DNA from: SIG454 sp045578465
GTDB lineage: Bacteria > Bacillota > Clostridia > Monoglobales > Monoglobaceae
DNA: 64,000 nucleotides
Assembly (NCBI GenBank): GCA_045578465.1
Contig: JAZNKJ010000039.1
Location: 62,001-126,000, forward strand
Direction of reading: 5' to 3'
Under the pieces are notes generated by a model. That model searched no databases. It had not been told where the DNA came from and worked only from the letters and a program-made list of their open reading frames with translations. Of this stretch, positions 26,403-34,859 are shown piece after piece (the stretch's first letter is position 1; every line of letters starts with the position of its first letter). Position numbers and translations under genes: made by a program.

Positions 26403-27197
26403 ATGATTAATAAAAGGGTTATGCTTGAAGAAGGAAATGAGAATGCATATCTTGATGTATATGCTGCGCAAGAAATTGAGGATTTTAAAAGAAGCGCAAT
26501 CCTTATAATGCCGGGCGGTGGCTATGGCCGTTGCGACGGAAGAGAAGGAGAGCCTATTGCTATGGCGTTTCTATCTCATGGCTTTAACGCTTTCGTGCTT
26601 AACTATTCCGCAGGGCATAAGGCTTTCCCTGCTCATTTGATTGAAGCTTCTATGGCGGTTAAGCATATCCGCGATAATGCAGAAGAATACAGAATTGACC
26701 CGGACAAAGTCTTTGTTGTGGGCTTTTCAGCAGGCGGTCATCTTGCGGCTTCCTTAGGAACGATGTGGGACAGAAAAGAAATCTATGATGCGGTTTCAAT
26801 GCCTCTTGGCTATAACAAGCCAAAGGGAATGATGCTTATTTATCCTGTTCTCTCGGCAAAGCATCACGGCTTTTCCTTTAAGGGATTATTTAAGGGCGAA
26901 GAAGTTACGGAAGAAAAGCTCTCTATGGTCAGCATTGAAAACTGCATAAAAGAAAATTCTTCTCCTGCATTTATTATGCATACTTCCAACGACGAGGTTG
27001 TTGATGTAAAGAATTCTCTTGCCTTGGCAGACGCTTTGGCAGATAAGAAGATAAAGTTTGAAATGCATATCTATCCGGACGCACCTCACGGAGTTGCCCT
27101 TGGAAACGAAGTAACAAAGTGCGGAAATGAAAAGTGGTGCAATCCTGCCATTGCAAAATGGGTTGAAAATGCAGTGTATTGGGCAGAAAATCTTTAA
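26403..27197 (+). CDS. Alpha/beta-hydrolase esterase (acetyl-xylan-esterase-like)
   Basis: The 264-residue protein has an alpha/beta-hydrolase fold. The oxyanion motif is PGGGYGRCDGREGEP, the nucleophile elbow GFSAGGHLA, the Asp is in HTSNDEVV and the His in DAPHGVAL. It resembles cytoplasmic esterases annotated as xylan or pectin acetylesterases in gut clostridia. It follows the SGNH esterase by 15 bases and precedes a sugar kinase, suggesting a small deacylation and phosphorylation unit. Confidence 0.85.
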   Translation: MINKRVMLEEGNENAYLDVYAAQEIEDFKRSAILIMPGGGYGRCDGREGEPIAMAFLSHGFNAFVLNYSAGHKAFPAHLIEASMAVKHIRDNAEEYRIDPDKVFVVGFSAGGHLAASLGTMWDRKEIYDAVSMPLGYNKPKGMMLIYPVLSAKHHGFSFKGLFKGEEVTEEKLSMVSIENCIKENSSPAFIMHTSNDEVVDVKNSLALADALADKKIKFEMHIYPDAPHGVALGNEVTKCGNEKWCNPAIAKWVENAVYWAENL

Positions 27198-27212
27198 TTG
27201 GAGGGAAAGGGA

Positions 27213-28301
27213 ATGAAATATTCAAAACAGTTTAACGAAAGAAAAGATTTAATCAGAAGCAAAAAAGTAAGCATCGGCTTTGACGGGTTTATTGACTATG
27301 TTATCCGTCCTGTTAAAACAAGAGAGGATGAGAATAACTGTACATATTTTCCAACAATTGATCAGTTCGGCGAAAAGATTACATCTCTTGCAGGTCGGAG
27401 CGGTAATATCGAGCTTATCATAAGCAATACCGACTTTGGCGGTTGTGGGCCACACTATGCAAACGGTCTTGCAAATATGGGGGTTAATTGCACCTGCGTT
27501 GGTGCCCTTGGTTATCCTGAAAAGAGCCCGGTTTTCGCCCTTAACGAAAACTGCAAAACCATAAGCATAAGCGAGCCTGGATATTCCTATGTTTTTGAGT
27601 TTGGCGACGGAAAGATAATAATGAGCGATATTGAAAAAATCAGCCGTCTCCGTTGGGATGATTTGATAGAAAGAATAAGCATTGACGAAATGGTTGAAAT
27701 TTTTGACGATGCAGATATTATAACCTTGGTTAACTGGAGTTATCTGGTGCATTTCCACGAGATTTATGAAAAGTTCTTAGAACTGGTTATGCCAAGACTT
27801 TCTAAAAGGGACAGAAAGATTTATATTGATATTGCTGACTGTGCTAAAAGACGCCCTGAGGAAATTAAGGCGGCTCTTAAAATGTTCGGAAAGTATAGCG
27901 AATATGCTCCAACATATCTTGGTCTTAACAAGAGTGAGGCTATGGTTATGCACTCAATTTTAGGAGAAGGGGAATATGAAGGCTCTCTCCTGATTGCAAG
28001 AAAGATTAAAGAGTTTTCAGGTATCGGAACAGTTGTTATCCACCCTGTTGACAGCTCTGCTGCTGTTTATGACGGCGGCGAAGTTGAGGTTAGTGGCATC
28101 CTATGCGAAAACCCTAAAAAGACAACAGGCGGCGGAGATAACTTTAACAGCGGTTTCTGCGCAGGTCTTTTAGGCGACCTTGATATAAAGAGCTGTCTGG
28201 TAAGCGGAATGACAACATCTTATTTATATGTTAAAAACGGACATTGCAACAGCTTCGAGGATATCGCAAACGCTATGGAGATGTATGACGATTTAGCATA
28301 A
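27213..28301 (+). CDS. PfkB-family carbohydrate kinase
   Basis: The 362-residue product is a ribokinase-type sugar kinase. The N-terminus GFDGFIDYVIRPVKTR and the glycine-rich GGCGPHYANGLANMG fit the sugar-binding lid region. KKTTGGGDNFNSGFCAGLL is the PfkB signature with the catalytic Asp and anion hole. ATG 27213 was chosen over the in-frame TTG 27198, because the bases between them (GGAGGGAAAGGG) form the ribosome binding site. The sugar is unknown. An AraC regulator follows. Confidence 0.88.
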   Translation: MKYSKQFNERKDLIRSKKVSIGFDGFIDYVIRPVKTREDENNCTYFPTIDQFGEKITSLAGRSGNIELIISNTDFGGCGPHYANGLANMGVNCTCVGALGYPEKSPVFALNENCKTISISEPGYSYVFEFGDGKIIMSDIEKISRLRWDDLIERISIDEMVEIFDDADIITLVNWSYLVHFHEIYEKFLELVMPRLSKRDRKIYIDIADCAKRRPEEIKAALKMFGKYSEYAPTYLGLNKSEAMVMHSILGEGEYEGSLLIARKIKEFSGIGTVVIHPVDSSAAVYDGGEVEVSGILCENPKKTTGGGDNFNSGFCAGLLGDLDIKSCLVSGMTTSYLYVKNGHCNSFEDIANAMEMYDDLA

Positions 28302-28333
28302 AATTTACCCGACAGGAAAAGAGGTGATGCAAA

Positions 28334-29152
28334 ATGGAGAATAAAGCAATACGAGAGTTTATTCAGGTAAATCTTCCAGGAATTCAGGTTTCTGTTGTGC
28401 AGAAATTTATGATGGATAAGCAGGAAGAAATCCCTGTTCTTCATAAGCATCCCTGCTATGAAATTATATATGTAAATAAAAGGGACGAAAAATATTTCAT
28501 TTTGATTCCCCCAAACACAGAGCATCTGGCAATTGACGGACGGAAAGAGGAAATCATTTCCGTTAATTCCTTTCTCCTTTCTTTTAAAGGAAAGGAAAGC
28601 TCTGTTGCAATTTATAATGTCCTTAAAAATTTGAACGAAGCAATAAGAATAGAGGATACTTTCGGCGGACTTAACAGAATAAAATCAATACAAAAGCTGT
28701 CTGAGGATAACTCTTTCGGGTTTATGGAACAGCTTACAGCGGAGTTTCAGCTTTTGATAGTTCTTCTTTGCCGTGCAATTGGAAAAACCTCAAAGAGTGC
28801 AATGAAGAATTTTCAGACTCTTGACGAGAAGAGACTTTGCATATTAGAGGATTATTTTACATATAACTTTGCAAGTCCTTCTTGCAGTAAAAAGGAACTT
28901 GCTCAGCTTTTGGGAGTTTGCGAAAGACAGCTCACAAGAATAATTGAAAAGCAGTATAACAGCAGTTTTTCCGAGGTTCTTTTAACAATGAGAATGAATA
29001 TGGCTCGTGCCATGATTGAGGAGAATAAGGTGTCCATTGAGAAGATAGTGGAAAAGGTTGGCTATGAATCCGTTTCTGCTTTTCAGAGGGCATATAAAAG
29101 ATTTTTCGGCGAAACGGTTAAGAACAGCATAAAAGGGACGAAAGGGCAGTGA
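28334..29152 (+). CDS. AraC-family transcriptional regulator
   Basis: This 272-residue regulator has an N-terminal cupin-like sensor region (residues ~1-100, HKHPCYEIIYV, PPNTEHLAI) and a C-terminal pair of helix-turn-helix motifs (~175-265: CSKKELAQLLGVCERQLTRII and IEKIVEKVGYESVSAFQRAYKRFFG). AraC proteins of this shape usually control adjacent sugar genes, here probably the esterase and kinase genes upstream or the DegT gene downstream. Its start is preceded by AAGAGGTGATG. Confidence 0.92.
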   Translation: MENKAIREFIQVNLPGIQVSVVQKFMMDKQEEIPVLHKHPCYEIIYVNKRDEKYFILIPPNTEHLAIDGRKEEIISVNSFLLSFKGKESSVAIYNVLKNLNEAIRIEDTFGGLNRIKSIQKLSEDNSFGFMEQLTAEFQLLIVLLCRAIGKTSKSAMKNFQTLDEKRLCILEDYFTYNFASPSCSKKELAQLLGVCERQLTRIIEKQYNSSFSEVLLTMRMNMARAMIEENKVSIEKIVEKVGYESVSAFQRAYKRFFGETVKNSIKGTKGQ

Positions 29153-29170
29153 AGATGTCCTAAACTGCAA

Positions 29171-29199
29171 TTGAAATGAAAATTTCCGGATGATATAAT
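29171..29199 (+). promoter_or_regulatory. Extended -10 sigma-A promoter of the DegT gene
   Basis: TTGAAA, 17 bases and TATAAT with upstream TG (TGATATAAT). The predicted transcript start near 29206 excludes the ATG at 29204. Confidence 0.85.
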
Positions 29200-29236
29200 T
29201 TTCTTGAAAGATTACTTAAACGAGAGGAGAAATATT

Positions 29237-30430
29237 ATGCATCCGAGAATTAGTAACAAAGAATACGAGTATGTTAAAGAGGTTTTGGACCAGGGTTTCA
29301 GAACTTCCTATAACGGTTCAATGAACAAAAGACTTGAAGCCGCTTTTGCTGAAAAGTTCGGAACAAAGTTTGCAATCAGCTTCTGTAACGGAACAGCAAC
29401 TCTTCATATTGCTCTTGAAGCTGCCGGCGTTGGCGCAGGGGATGAGGTTATCGTTCCGCCCCTTACAATGTCAAGCACAACTCTTGCTGTTCTTCACGCA
29501 GGGGCAACCCCTGTTTATGCCGATGTTGATCCTGATACATATCAGATTAGCGCCAAGGCTATTGAAAAGGTTATAACCCCAAGAACAAAGGCTATTATGC
29601 CTGTTGCTCTTTTAGGTATGTGCCCTGATTTTGATGCAATCAATGCTATCGCAAAGAAACATAACCTGGTTGTTATTGAAGATGATGCAGAATGTTTCTT
29701 AGGAAAATATAAAGGTAAGCTCGTTGGAACCCTTGGAGATATGGCAAGCTTCAGCTTCCAGGCGTCCAAGCACTTATCCGCAGGCGAAGGCGGTATGGTT
29801 ATCACAGATAACGAAGAATATGCTGAAAAGTTAAGAAGATATTCAGGTCTTGGTTATGGCTCAATCGGTGCTAAGAAAGGCCGAATTTTAAAGAGCGATA
29901 TCCAGAATCCTAACTATTTCAGACACGCATCATCAGGCTGGAATTACAGAATTTCTGATGTTTGTGCCGCTGTTGCTCTTGCTCAGACAGAGAGAATCGA
30001 AGAGCTTGTTGAAAATCGTATTGAGTCCGCTATGAAAACAAGAGAAGTTTTAAAGGATGCAAAATGGTTTAAAGAACAGCATACTCCTGACGACTGCGTA
30101 AACTCATACTGGGGCTATGCAGGTAAGCTTATTGACGATTCAATTAAGTGGGAAGATGTTTATAATAAGTTCGTTGAAAACGGCGGTCCTGGTTTCTATG
30201 CTGCTTGGAAGCTTTCTTATCAGGAACCATTCCTCCAGCAGATGAACCTTATGGGAAGAGAAAAATATATGCCTCTTATGAAAGATATGAAGTTCCCGAT
30301 GGAAGGTCTTTGCCCTGTTGCAGAATCTCTCCAGCCAAGACTTATGCTTCTTAAAACAAACTATTATGATGCGGAAGAATTAAACCGCGACCTTGAAGCA
30401 CTTTATAAGACAGTTAAATACTTTAACTAA
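29237..30430 (+). CDS. DegT/DnrJ/EryC1/StrS-family PLP aminotransferase
   Basis: The 397-residue enzyme belongs to the sugar aminotransferase family that acts on keto-sugars with pyridoxal phosphate. FCNGTATLHIALEAAG begins the fold, VVIEDDAECFLGKYKG carries the cofactor Asp, and SFSFQASKHLSAGEGGM contains the Schiff-base Lys. ATG 29237 follows GAGAGGAGAA and lies downstream of the predicted transcription start. Substrate is unknown; no nucleotide-sugar genes are adjacent. A strong terminator closes the unit. Confidence 0.9.
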   Translation: MHPRISNKEYEYVKEVLDQGFRTSYNGSMNKRLEAAFAEKFGTKFAISFCNGTATLHIALEAAGVGAGDEVIVPPLTMSSTTLAVLHAGATPVYADVDPDTYQISAKAIEKVITPRTKAIMPVALLGMCPDFDAINAIAKKHNLVVIEDDAECFLGKYKGKLVGTLGDMASFSFQASKHLSAGEGGMVITDNEEYAEKLRRYSGLGYGSIGAKKGRILKSDIQNPNYFRHASSGWNYRISDVCAAVALAQTERIEELVENRIESAMKTREVLKDAKWFKEQHTPDDCVNSYWGYAGKLIDDSIKWEDVYNKFVENGGPGFYAAWKLSYQEPFLQQMNLMGREKYMPLMKDMKFPMEGLCPVAESLQPRLMLLKTNYYDAEELNRDLEALYKTVKYFN

Positions 30431-30441
30431 TATAAAACTTA

Positions 30442-30470
30442 GGGTCCCTTGCAAAAGGGACCCCTTTTTT
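30442..30470 (+). terminator. Terminator after the DegT aminotransferase gene
   Basis: Perfect stem GGGTCCCTT-GCAA-AAGGGACCC followed by CTTTTTT. Confidence 0.95.
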
Positions 30471-30472
30471 AT

Positions 30473-30501
30473 TTGACTATTTAGTTTTTTAATGGTATAA
30501 T
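30473..30501 (+). promoter_or_regulatory. Sigma-A promoter of the histidine phosphatase operon
   Basis: TTGACT, 17 bases, TATAAT, starting three bases after the preceding terminator. Confidence 0.9.
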
Positions 30502-30525
30502 TTAAGGAATAAGGAGTGAAAAATT

Positions 30526-31245
30526 ATGCTTTTATATATAATTCGTCACGGAGAGCCCGTTTATAACCCTAACGGCTTAACACAGATGGGGCAGGAGCAG
30601 GCAGAGGCTATCGCTAAAAGACTGTCCCTTCACGGAATTGATAAGATATACGCCTCGCCTTTAAAAAGAGCGAGAATGACTGCCGAGCCAACGGCGAAAC
30701 TGCTTAATAAGGAAATCGGAATTGAAGAATTTATGTGCGAGGAAAAAGCAGGGGAAAGCTTTTGCGTTAAAGACGAAAACGGCGAAGATAAATGGATGTT
30801 CCTGATTGAAAAATACAGACGGGAAATGCAATCCAAAAAAATCTTGGATTTAGGCGATAAATGGTATAATCACCAGATGTTTAATACCCCAAAATGTAAA
30901 AGCGGATATGAAAGAATTTTAAATGAGTCGGACAGATTTTTAAGTGAGCTTGGGTATGCCCACGACAGAGAGAATGGCTGGTATAAGGCAGTAGCTCCTA
31001 ACGATTTAAGAGTTGCGGCATTTTGCCACGGCGGATTTGGTCTGTCCTGGCTTGGAATTTTGCTTAATATCCCTCTTCCGACTGTGTGGACAAGGATGGA
31101 TATAAGTCATTCGGGAATGACAGTTGTTGAGTTTAAGGAAGACAGCCAGGGAATATGCATCCCTAAAATGCTTATGCTTTCCAATGACTCTCATTTATAT
31201 CGCGAGGGACTGCCCACAAAGTATAACAACGAAAAATTTATATAA
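30526..31245 (+). CDS. Histidine phosphatase family protein
   Basis: The 239-residue product has the phosphoglycerate-mutase-type fold. IIRHGEPVYN holds the catalytic RHG, YASPLKRARMTAEPTA the second Arg, and FCHGGFGLSWLG the late His. Family members dephosphorylate small metabolites or phosphoproteins. It has its own promoter and is followed 11 bases later by a YqeG phosphatase. Confidence 0.88.
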   Translation: MLLYIIRHGEPVYNPNGLTQMGQEQAEAIAKRLSLHGIDKIYASPLKRARMTAEPTAKLLNKEIGIEEFMCEEKAGESFCVKDENGEDKWMFLIEKYRREMQSKKILDLGDKWYNHQMFNTPKCKSGYERILNESDRFLSELGYAHDRENGWYKAVAPNDLRVAAFCHGGFGLSWLGILLNIPLPTVWTRMDISHSGMTVVEFKEDSQGICIPKMLMLSNDSHLYREGLPTKYNNEKFI

Positions 31246-31256
31246 GGAGAAAATAG

Positions 31257-31763
31257 ATGCGACTGTTCAAACCATCTTTATATGAACTTTCTATATTTGA
31301 TATTGACCTTGACGCTTTAAAAGAAAGAGGCATAAAAGGGTTTATTTTTGATGTTGACAACACAATTGTCCCCTATGACACTCCAAAGCCTGATAAGAAA
31401 ATTAAAGATTGGTTTAAAAAACTCGAGAAAATGGGTTTTGTTTCATACATAGCGTCCAATAATAACAAGGGCAGGGTTGAACATTTTGCAGCCGAGCTTG
31501 GCATCGGATTTTTGCCTAAGGCGAAAAAACCTTTAACCAAAAACCTTAAAAAAATCTGCTCTGATATGGGGATTTCTCCAAAGGAAACCGCAATGGTCGG
31601 GGACCAGCTTTTTACGGATATGTTAGGCGGAAATATGGCAGGAATGTTCACTGTTTTAATTGAACAGATTTCTCCCGTGGAGGGAAAATTCATAAAGTTC
31701 AAAAGAATTTTTGAAAGACTTATTCTTCCTCATAAGAAGAGAGTGAAAGGAATTATATGTTAG
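31257..31763 (+). CDS. YqeG-family HAD phosphatase
   Basis: The 168-residue protein is a HAD IIIA phosphatase of the YqeG group. The nucleophile loop is FDVDNTIVPYD, the second motif is in YIASNNNKGR, and MVGDQLFTDMLGGN supplies the acidic metal ligands. Related proteins dephosphorylate lipid phosphates (e.g. phosphatidylglycerophosphate); the substrate here is unknown. Its last seven bases overlap the next gene. Confidence 0.9.
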   Translation: MRLFKPSLYELSIFDIDLDALKERGIKGFIFDVDNTIVPYDTPKPDKKIKDWFKKLEKMGFVSYIASNNNKGRVEHFAAELGIGFLPKAKKPLTKNLKKICSDMGISPKETAMVGDQLFTDMLGGNMAGMFTVLIEQISPVEGKFIKFKRIFERLILPHKKRVKGIIC

Positions 31764-32620
31764 CGAAATTCGGACCTGGCGGTAACTGTGAAAAATTTTA
31801 TGAAGAGGGAAACAAAACCTCGCTCAATATTCCTGATTGGCTCAGCAAAAAAGGTTTAGAGGCCTATGAATATGAGTGCGGGAAAGGAATAAAGATTTCT
31901 CCCGACTCAGCGAAAGAACTTGGGGATAGAGCAAAGGAAAAGGGGATAACCTTATCGGTTCATGCCCCTTATTTTATAAGCCTTTCTTCAACCGAAGAGG
32001 AGAAAAGGGCAAACAGCGTTAAATATATTTTAGACACCCTCTCTGTCGCCAATGTTATGGGGGCAGGGCGAATTGTTGTGCACTCCGGCTCCTGCTCAAA
32101 GATTACAAGAAAAAAGGCGGTTGAGCTTGCCGCCCAAACCATAAAAAAGGCGGTTTATGAGGCGGATAATCTAGGGCTTGGGCATATTCATATCTGCCCT
32201 GAAACAATGGGAAAGGTAAACCAGCTTGGAACAATAGAGGAGGTCTGCGAGCTTTGCTCGTTTGACGAAAGACTTCTCCCAACCGTTGATTTCGGCCATA
32301 TAAATTCCCAGACCCGCGGCGGCCTTAGAGAAATGGAAGACTTTGAGCGAATTTTTGATATAATCGAAAATAAGCTGGGGAAAGAAAGAGTGCAAAACTT
32401 CCATATCCATTACAGCCGAATCGAGTTTACTTCTGCCGGGGAGAAAAAGCACAGATGCTACTCTGAGACGGAATATGGCCCTGAATTCTGGCCCATTGCA
32501 GAGATAATGGCAAAGCGAAACTTGACCCCAACTGTTATCTGCGAGTCAAGAGGAACTCAGACAGAGGATGCAATGGAACTTAAAAAAATCTACCTTGAAA
32601 AGAGGGAGATATATGTATAA
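31757..32620 (+). CDS. nfo: Endonuclease IV-like AP endonuclease
   Basis: The 287-residue TIM-barrel protein resembles Nfo, which cuts DNA at abasic sites and uses a trinuclear zinc centre. Ligand segments are visible: LSVHAPYFISLSS, IVVHSGS, HICPETMGK, PTVDFGHIN, and FHIHYSRIEF followed by HRCYSETEYGP. Length is near the family norm (~280). It overlaps the upstream YqeG gene and the downstream peptidase gene, so the three are coupled. Confidence 0.85.
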   Translation: MLAKFGPGGNCEKFYEEGNKTSLNIPDWLSKKGLEAYEYECGKGIKISPDSAKELGDRAKEKGITLSVHAPYFISLSSTEEEKRANSVKYILDTLSVANVMGAGRIVVHSGSCSKITRKKAVELAAQTIKKAVYEADNLGLGHIHICPETMGKVNQLGTIEEVCELCSFDERLLPTVDFGHINSQTRGGLREMEDFERIFDIIENKLGKERVQNFHIHYSRIEFTSAGEKKHRCYSETEYGPEFWPIAEIMAKRNLTPTVICESRGTQTEDAMELKKIYLEKREIYV

Positions 32621-33656
32621 AAAGCTTAATGATATATTACAAGAAACTGAGGCGGTTTTAATAACCTCGCCATATAATATGCGCTATTTTTCCTCATTCT
32701 CAGGGGGAGAGGGCGCCCTTTTGATTTCCAAAAACGAAAGGGTTTTGTTTACCGATTCAAGATATACGGAAATGGCTGAATTTGAGGCGAAAGACTTTGA
32801 GGTTATTGAAAAGAAAAAGGCCTCTGATTTAACCGACTATATAAACGACAAAGGCTTTAAGGAAATCGCCATAGAAGATAATTTTATGACGGTTTCATCC
32901 CTTGAAAATTTAAAAAGCAAAACAACTTGTGCTTATATTGGCAAGGGTAGAGAAATTGACAGAAAAAGAATAATAAAAACACCTTTTGAGGTTGAGAAAA
33001 TCAAAAAGGCAGAGGAAATCGGAGACAGAGCTTTTTCTCATATTTTAAAGTTTATAAAAGAGGGAATAGCTGAAAAAGATATTGCCGCAGAGCTTGAATA
33101 TTTTATGAAAAAACAGGGGGCAGAGAAAACCTCTTTTGACACCATTTCAATAAGCGGAAAGAAAACAAGTATGCCCCACGGCACTCCCTCGGATAAAAAA
33201 ATCGAAAACGGGGACTTTATAACCCTTGACTTTGGATGTGTATATGAGGGTTATTGCTCTGATATGACGAGGACGGTTGTTCTTGGAAAGGCAAGCGAAA
33301 AGCAAAAGGAAATATATAATATTGTCCTCTCGGCCCAGCAAAAAGGCCTCGCTATGATAAAAAGCGGAGTAAGGTGCGCCGAGGCTGACAGAGGAGCAAG
33401 AGAGATTATCGAAAAGGCAGGCTACGGCGAATATTTCGGCCATTCCTTAGGCCACGGCGTAGGACTTTTAATTCACGAGGCTCCAACTTTATCCCCGAAT
33501 TCTTTGGATGTTTTAGAGGAGAATATGGTTGTAAGCTGTGAACCTGGGATTTATATTCCTGATTTCGGGGGCGTCAGAATCGAGGATTTGGTGGTCGTAA
33601 ATAAGGACGGTTGCACTGTGCTTTCTAAAAGTGATAAGAATTTACTGGAAATTTAG
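32613..33656 (+). CDS. Xaa-Pro aminopeptidase (M24 family)
   Basis: The 347-residue enzyme removes N-terminal residues preceding proline. A creatinase-like N-domain (ITSPYNMRYFSSFSG) is followed by a pita-bread domain with the dinuclear metal ligands: Asp residues in LDFGCVYEGYCSDMTRT, His in GHSLGHGVG, Glu in SCEPGIY and Glu in GGVRIEDLV. ATG 32613 is used because GAGGGAGAT precedes it; the frame from 32568 lies within the upstream gene. It is followed by efp, a common Firmicutes pairing. Confidence 0.93.
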   Translation: MYKKLNDILQETEAVLITSPYNMRYFSSFSGGEGALLISKNERVLFTDSRYTEMAEFEAKDFEVIEKKKASDLTDYINDKGFKEIAIEDNFMTVSSLENLKSKTTCAYIGKGREIDRKRIIKTPFEVEKIKKAEEIGDRAFSHILKFIKEGIAEKDIAAELEYFMKKQGAEKTSFDTISISGKKTSMPHGTPSDKKIENGDFITLDFGCVYEGYCSDMTRTVVLGKASEKQKEIYNIVLSAQQKGLAMIKSGVRCAEADRGAREIIEKAGYGEYFGHSLGHGVGLLIHEAPTLSPNSLDVLEENMVVSCEPGIYIPDFGGVRIEDLVVVNKDGCTVLSKSDKNLLEI

Positions 33657-33675
33657 ACAAAACTTGAAAAAGCTC

Positions 33676-33704
33676 TTGCAATTTGGATGATTTTAGTATA
33701 AAAT
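33676..33704 (+). promoter_or_regulatory. Probable sigma-A promoter of efp
   Basis: TTGCAA, 17 bases, TAAAAT; about 40 bases before the efp start. Confidence 0.65.
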
Positions 33705-33746
33705 AGTGTTAGTAATATAACAAGAAAATTAAAGGAGGTATCCCCA

Positions 33747-34304
33747 ATGATTTCAGCGGGTGATTTCAGAAACGGTATAACATTTGAATTTGAAGGCAAT
33801 GTTTATCAGGTTGTTGAGTTTCAGCATGTAAAACCTGGTAAAGGTGCGGCTTTCGTCAGAACAAAGATGAAGAATGTTATAACAGGCGGTGTTACAGAAA
33901 GAAGCTTCAACCCAACAGAAAAGGTTGCAAAGGCTCATATAGAAAGAAAGGACATGGAATATTTATATGAAGACGGCGGTCTTTACTATTTCATGGATCA
34001 GGAAACTTATGACCAGCTTCCACTCAGCGAAGACCAGCTTGGCGACGCTCTTAAATTTGTTAAGGAAAATATGGTGGTTACTATCCTTTCCTATAAAGGC
34101 AATGTATTCAATGTTGAACCACCGAACTTTGTTGAGCTTTTAGTTGTTGAAACTGAACCTGGTATCAAGGGTAACACAGCTTCAAATGTTACAAAGCCAG
34201 CTAAGGTTGAAACTGGTGCAATCATCACAGTTCCTATGTTTATTAACGAAGGCGATATGATTAAAATTGACACAAGAAACGCAGAATATATGTCAAGAGT
34301 TTAA
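33747..34304 (+). CDS. efp: Translation elongation factor P
   Basis: This 185-residue protein relieves ribosome stalling at polyproline. The three beta-barrel domains are in the usual order. The tip loop HVKPGKGAAF contains Lys32, the residue that carries the modification in Bacillus. The C-terminal signature region (GNTASNVTKPAKVETGAIITVPMF) is intact. It starts behind AAAGGAGGT. Confidence 0.97.
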   Translation: MISAGDFRNGITFEFEGNVYQVVEFQHVKPGKGAAFVRTKMKNVITGGVTERSFNPTEKVAKAHIERKDMEYLYEDGGLYYFMDQETYDQLPLSEDQLGDALKFVKENMVVTILSYKGNVFNVEPPNFVELLVVETEPGIKGNTASNVTKPAKVETGAIITVPMFINEGDMIKIDTRNAEYMSRV

Positions 34305-34323
34305 TTATAAAGGAGATCATATT

Positions 34324-34743
34324 ATGTCTGATTTAACAAACAGAGCGGCTTATCTTAAAGGTCTTGCTGACGGGATGAAAATGGACAAGAATTCTGACGA
34401 GTCAAAGCTTTTAAACGAGATTATCGCCCTCCTTGGCGATATTACAGCCGAAATGGAAATGATTGACGATGAGCAGGGCTTCCTTGCAGATAAAATTGAC
34501 GAAGTTGATGAGGCTATCGATATTTTATGCGAAGAAGTTTTCGAAGACGAAATCTATGATTATGACGAAGAAGACGAGGACGACGAATTCGTAATTACTT
34601 GCGAAAAGTGCGGAAAAGATGTCTTCTTGACCTATGAAGATTTCCAGTGCGAAGACCTTGCTTGCCCATATTGCGACGAGCCTATTGAAATCGAGTTCGT
34701 TTGCGATGGGGACTGCGACGGCGACTGTGACTGTTGCGAATAA
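34324..34743 (+). CDS. CD1247-like acidic zinc-ribbon protein
   Basis: The 139-residue product resembles the clostridial CD1247 N-terminal domain family, commonly found beside efp. Residues 1-70 are helical (RAAYLKGLADGMKMD, then alternating acidic and hydrophobic residues). A very acidic linker follows (YDYDEEDEDDE), then a zinc ribbon with CEKCGK and CPYCDE, and a tail CDGDCDGDCDCCE rich in Cys and Asp. Function is unknown. ATG 34324 follows AAAGGAGAT; the frame from 34267 begins inside efp. Confidence 0.8.
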   Translation: MSDLTNRAAYLKGLADGMKMDKNSDESKLLNEIIALLGDITAEMEMIDDEQGFLADKIDEVDEAIDILCEEVFEDEIYDYDEEDEDDEFVITCEKCGKDVFLTYEDFQCEDLACPYCDEPIEIEFVCDGDCDGDCDCCE

Positions 34744-34756
34744 TCTTTAAAAAAAC

Positions 34757-34791
34757 AAAGGGGTGTAATTCTTTACATCCCTTTTATTTTT
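34757..34791 (+). terminator. Terminator after the CD1247-like gene
   Basis: AAAGGGGTGTAA / TTACATCCCTTT stem (one G-T pair) followed by TTATTTTT. Confidence 0.88.
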
Positions 34792-34792
34792 G

Positions 34793-34821
34793 TTGACAAG
34801 GGCCTTATTTTAGTGTAAAAT
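34793..34821 (+). promoter_or_regulatory. Sigma-A promoter of the NagZ-like gene
   Basis: TTGACA, 17 bases, TAAAAT, directly after the terminator. Confidence 0.88.
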
Positions 34822-34859
34822 TAATGAGTAAGCATAAAATTTTATAAAGGAATGAAAAA

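Noticed and set aside
27249..27758. 169-codon open frame on the minus strand
   Set aside because: It is antisense to the PfkB kinase gene and has no supporting motif.
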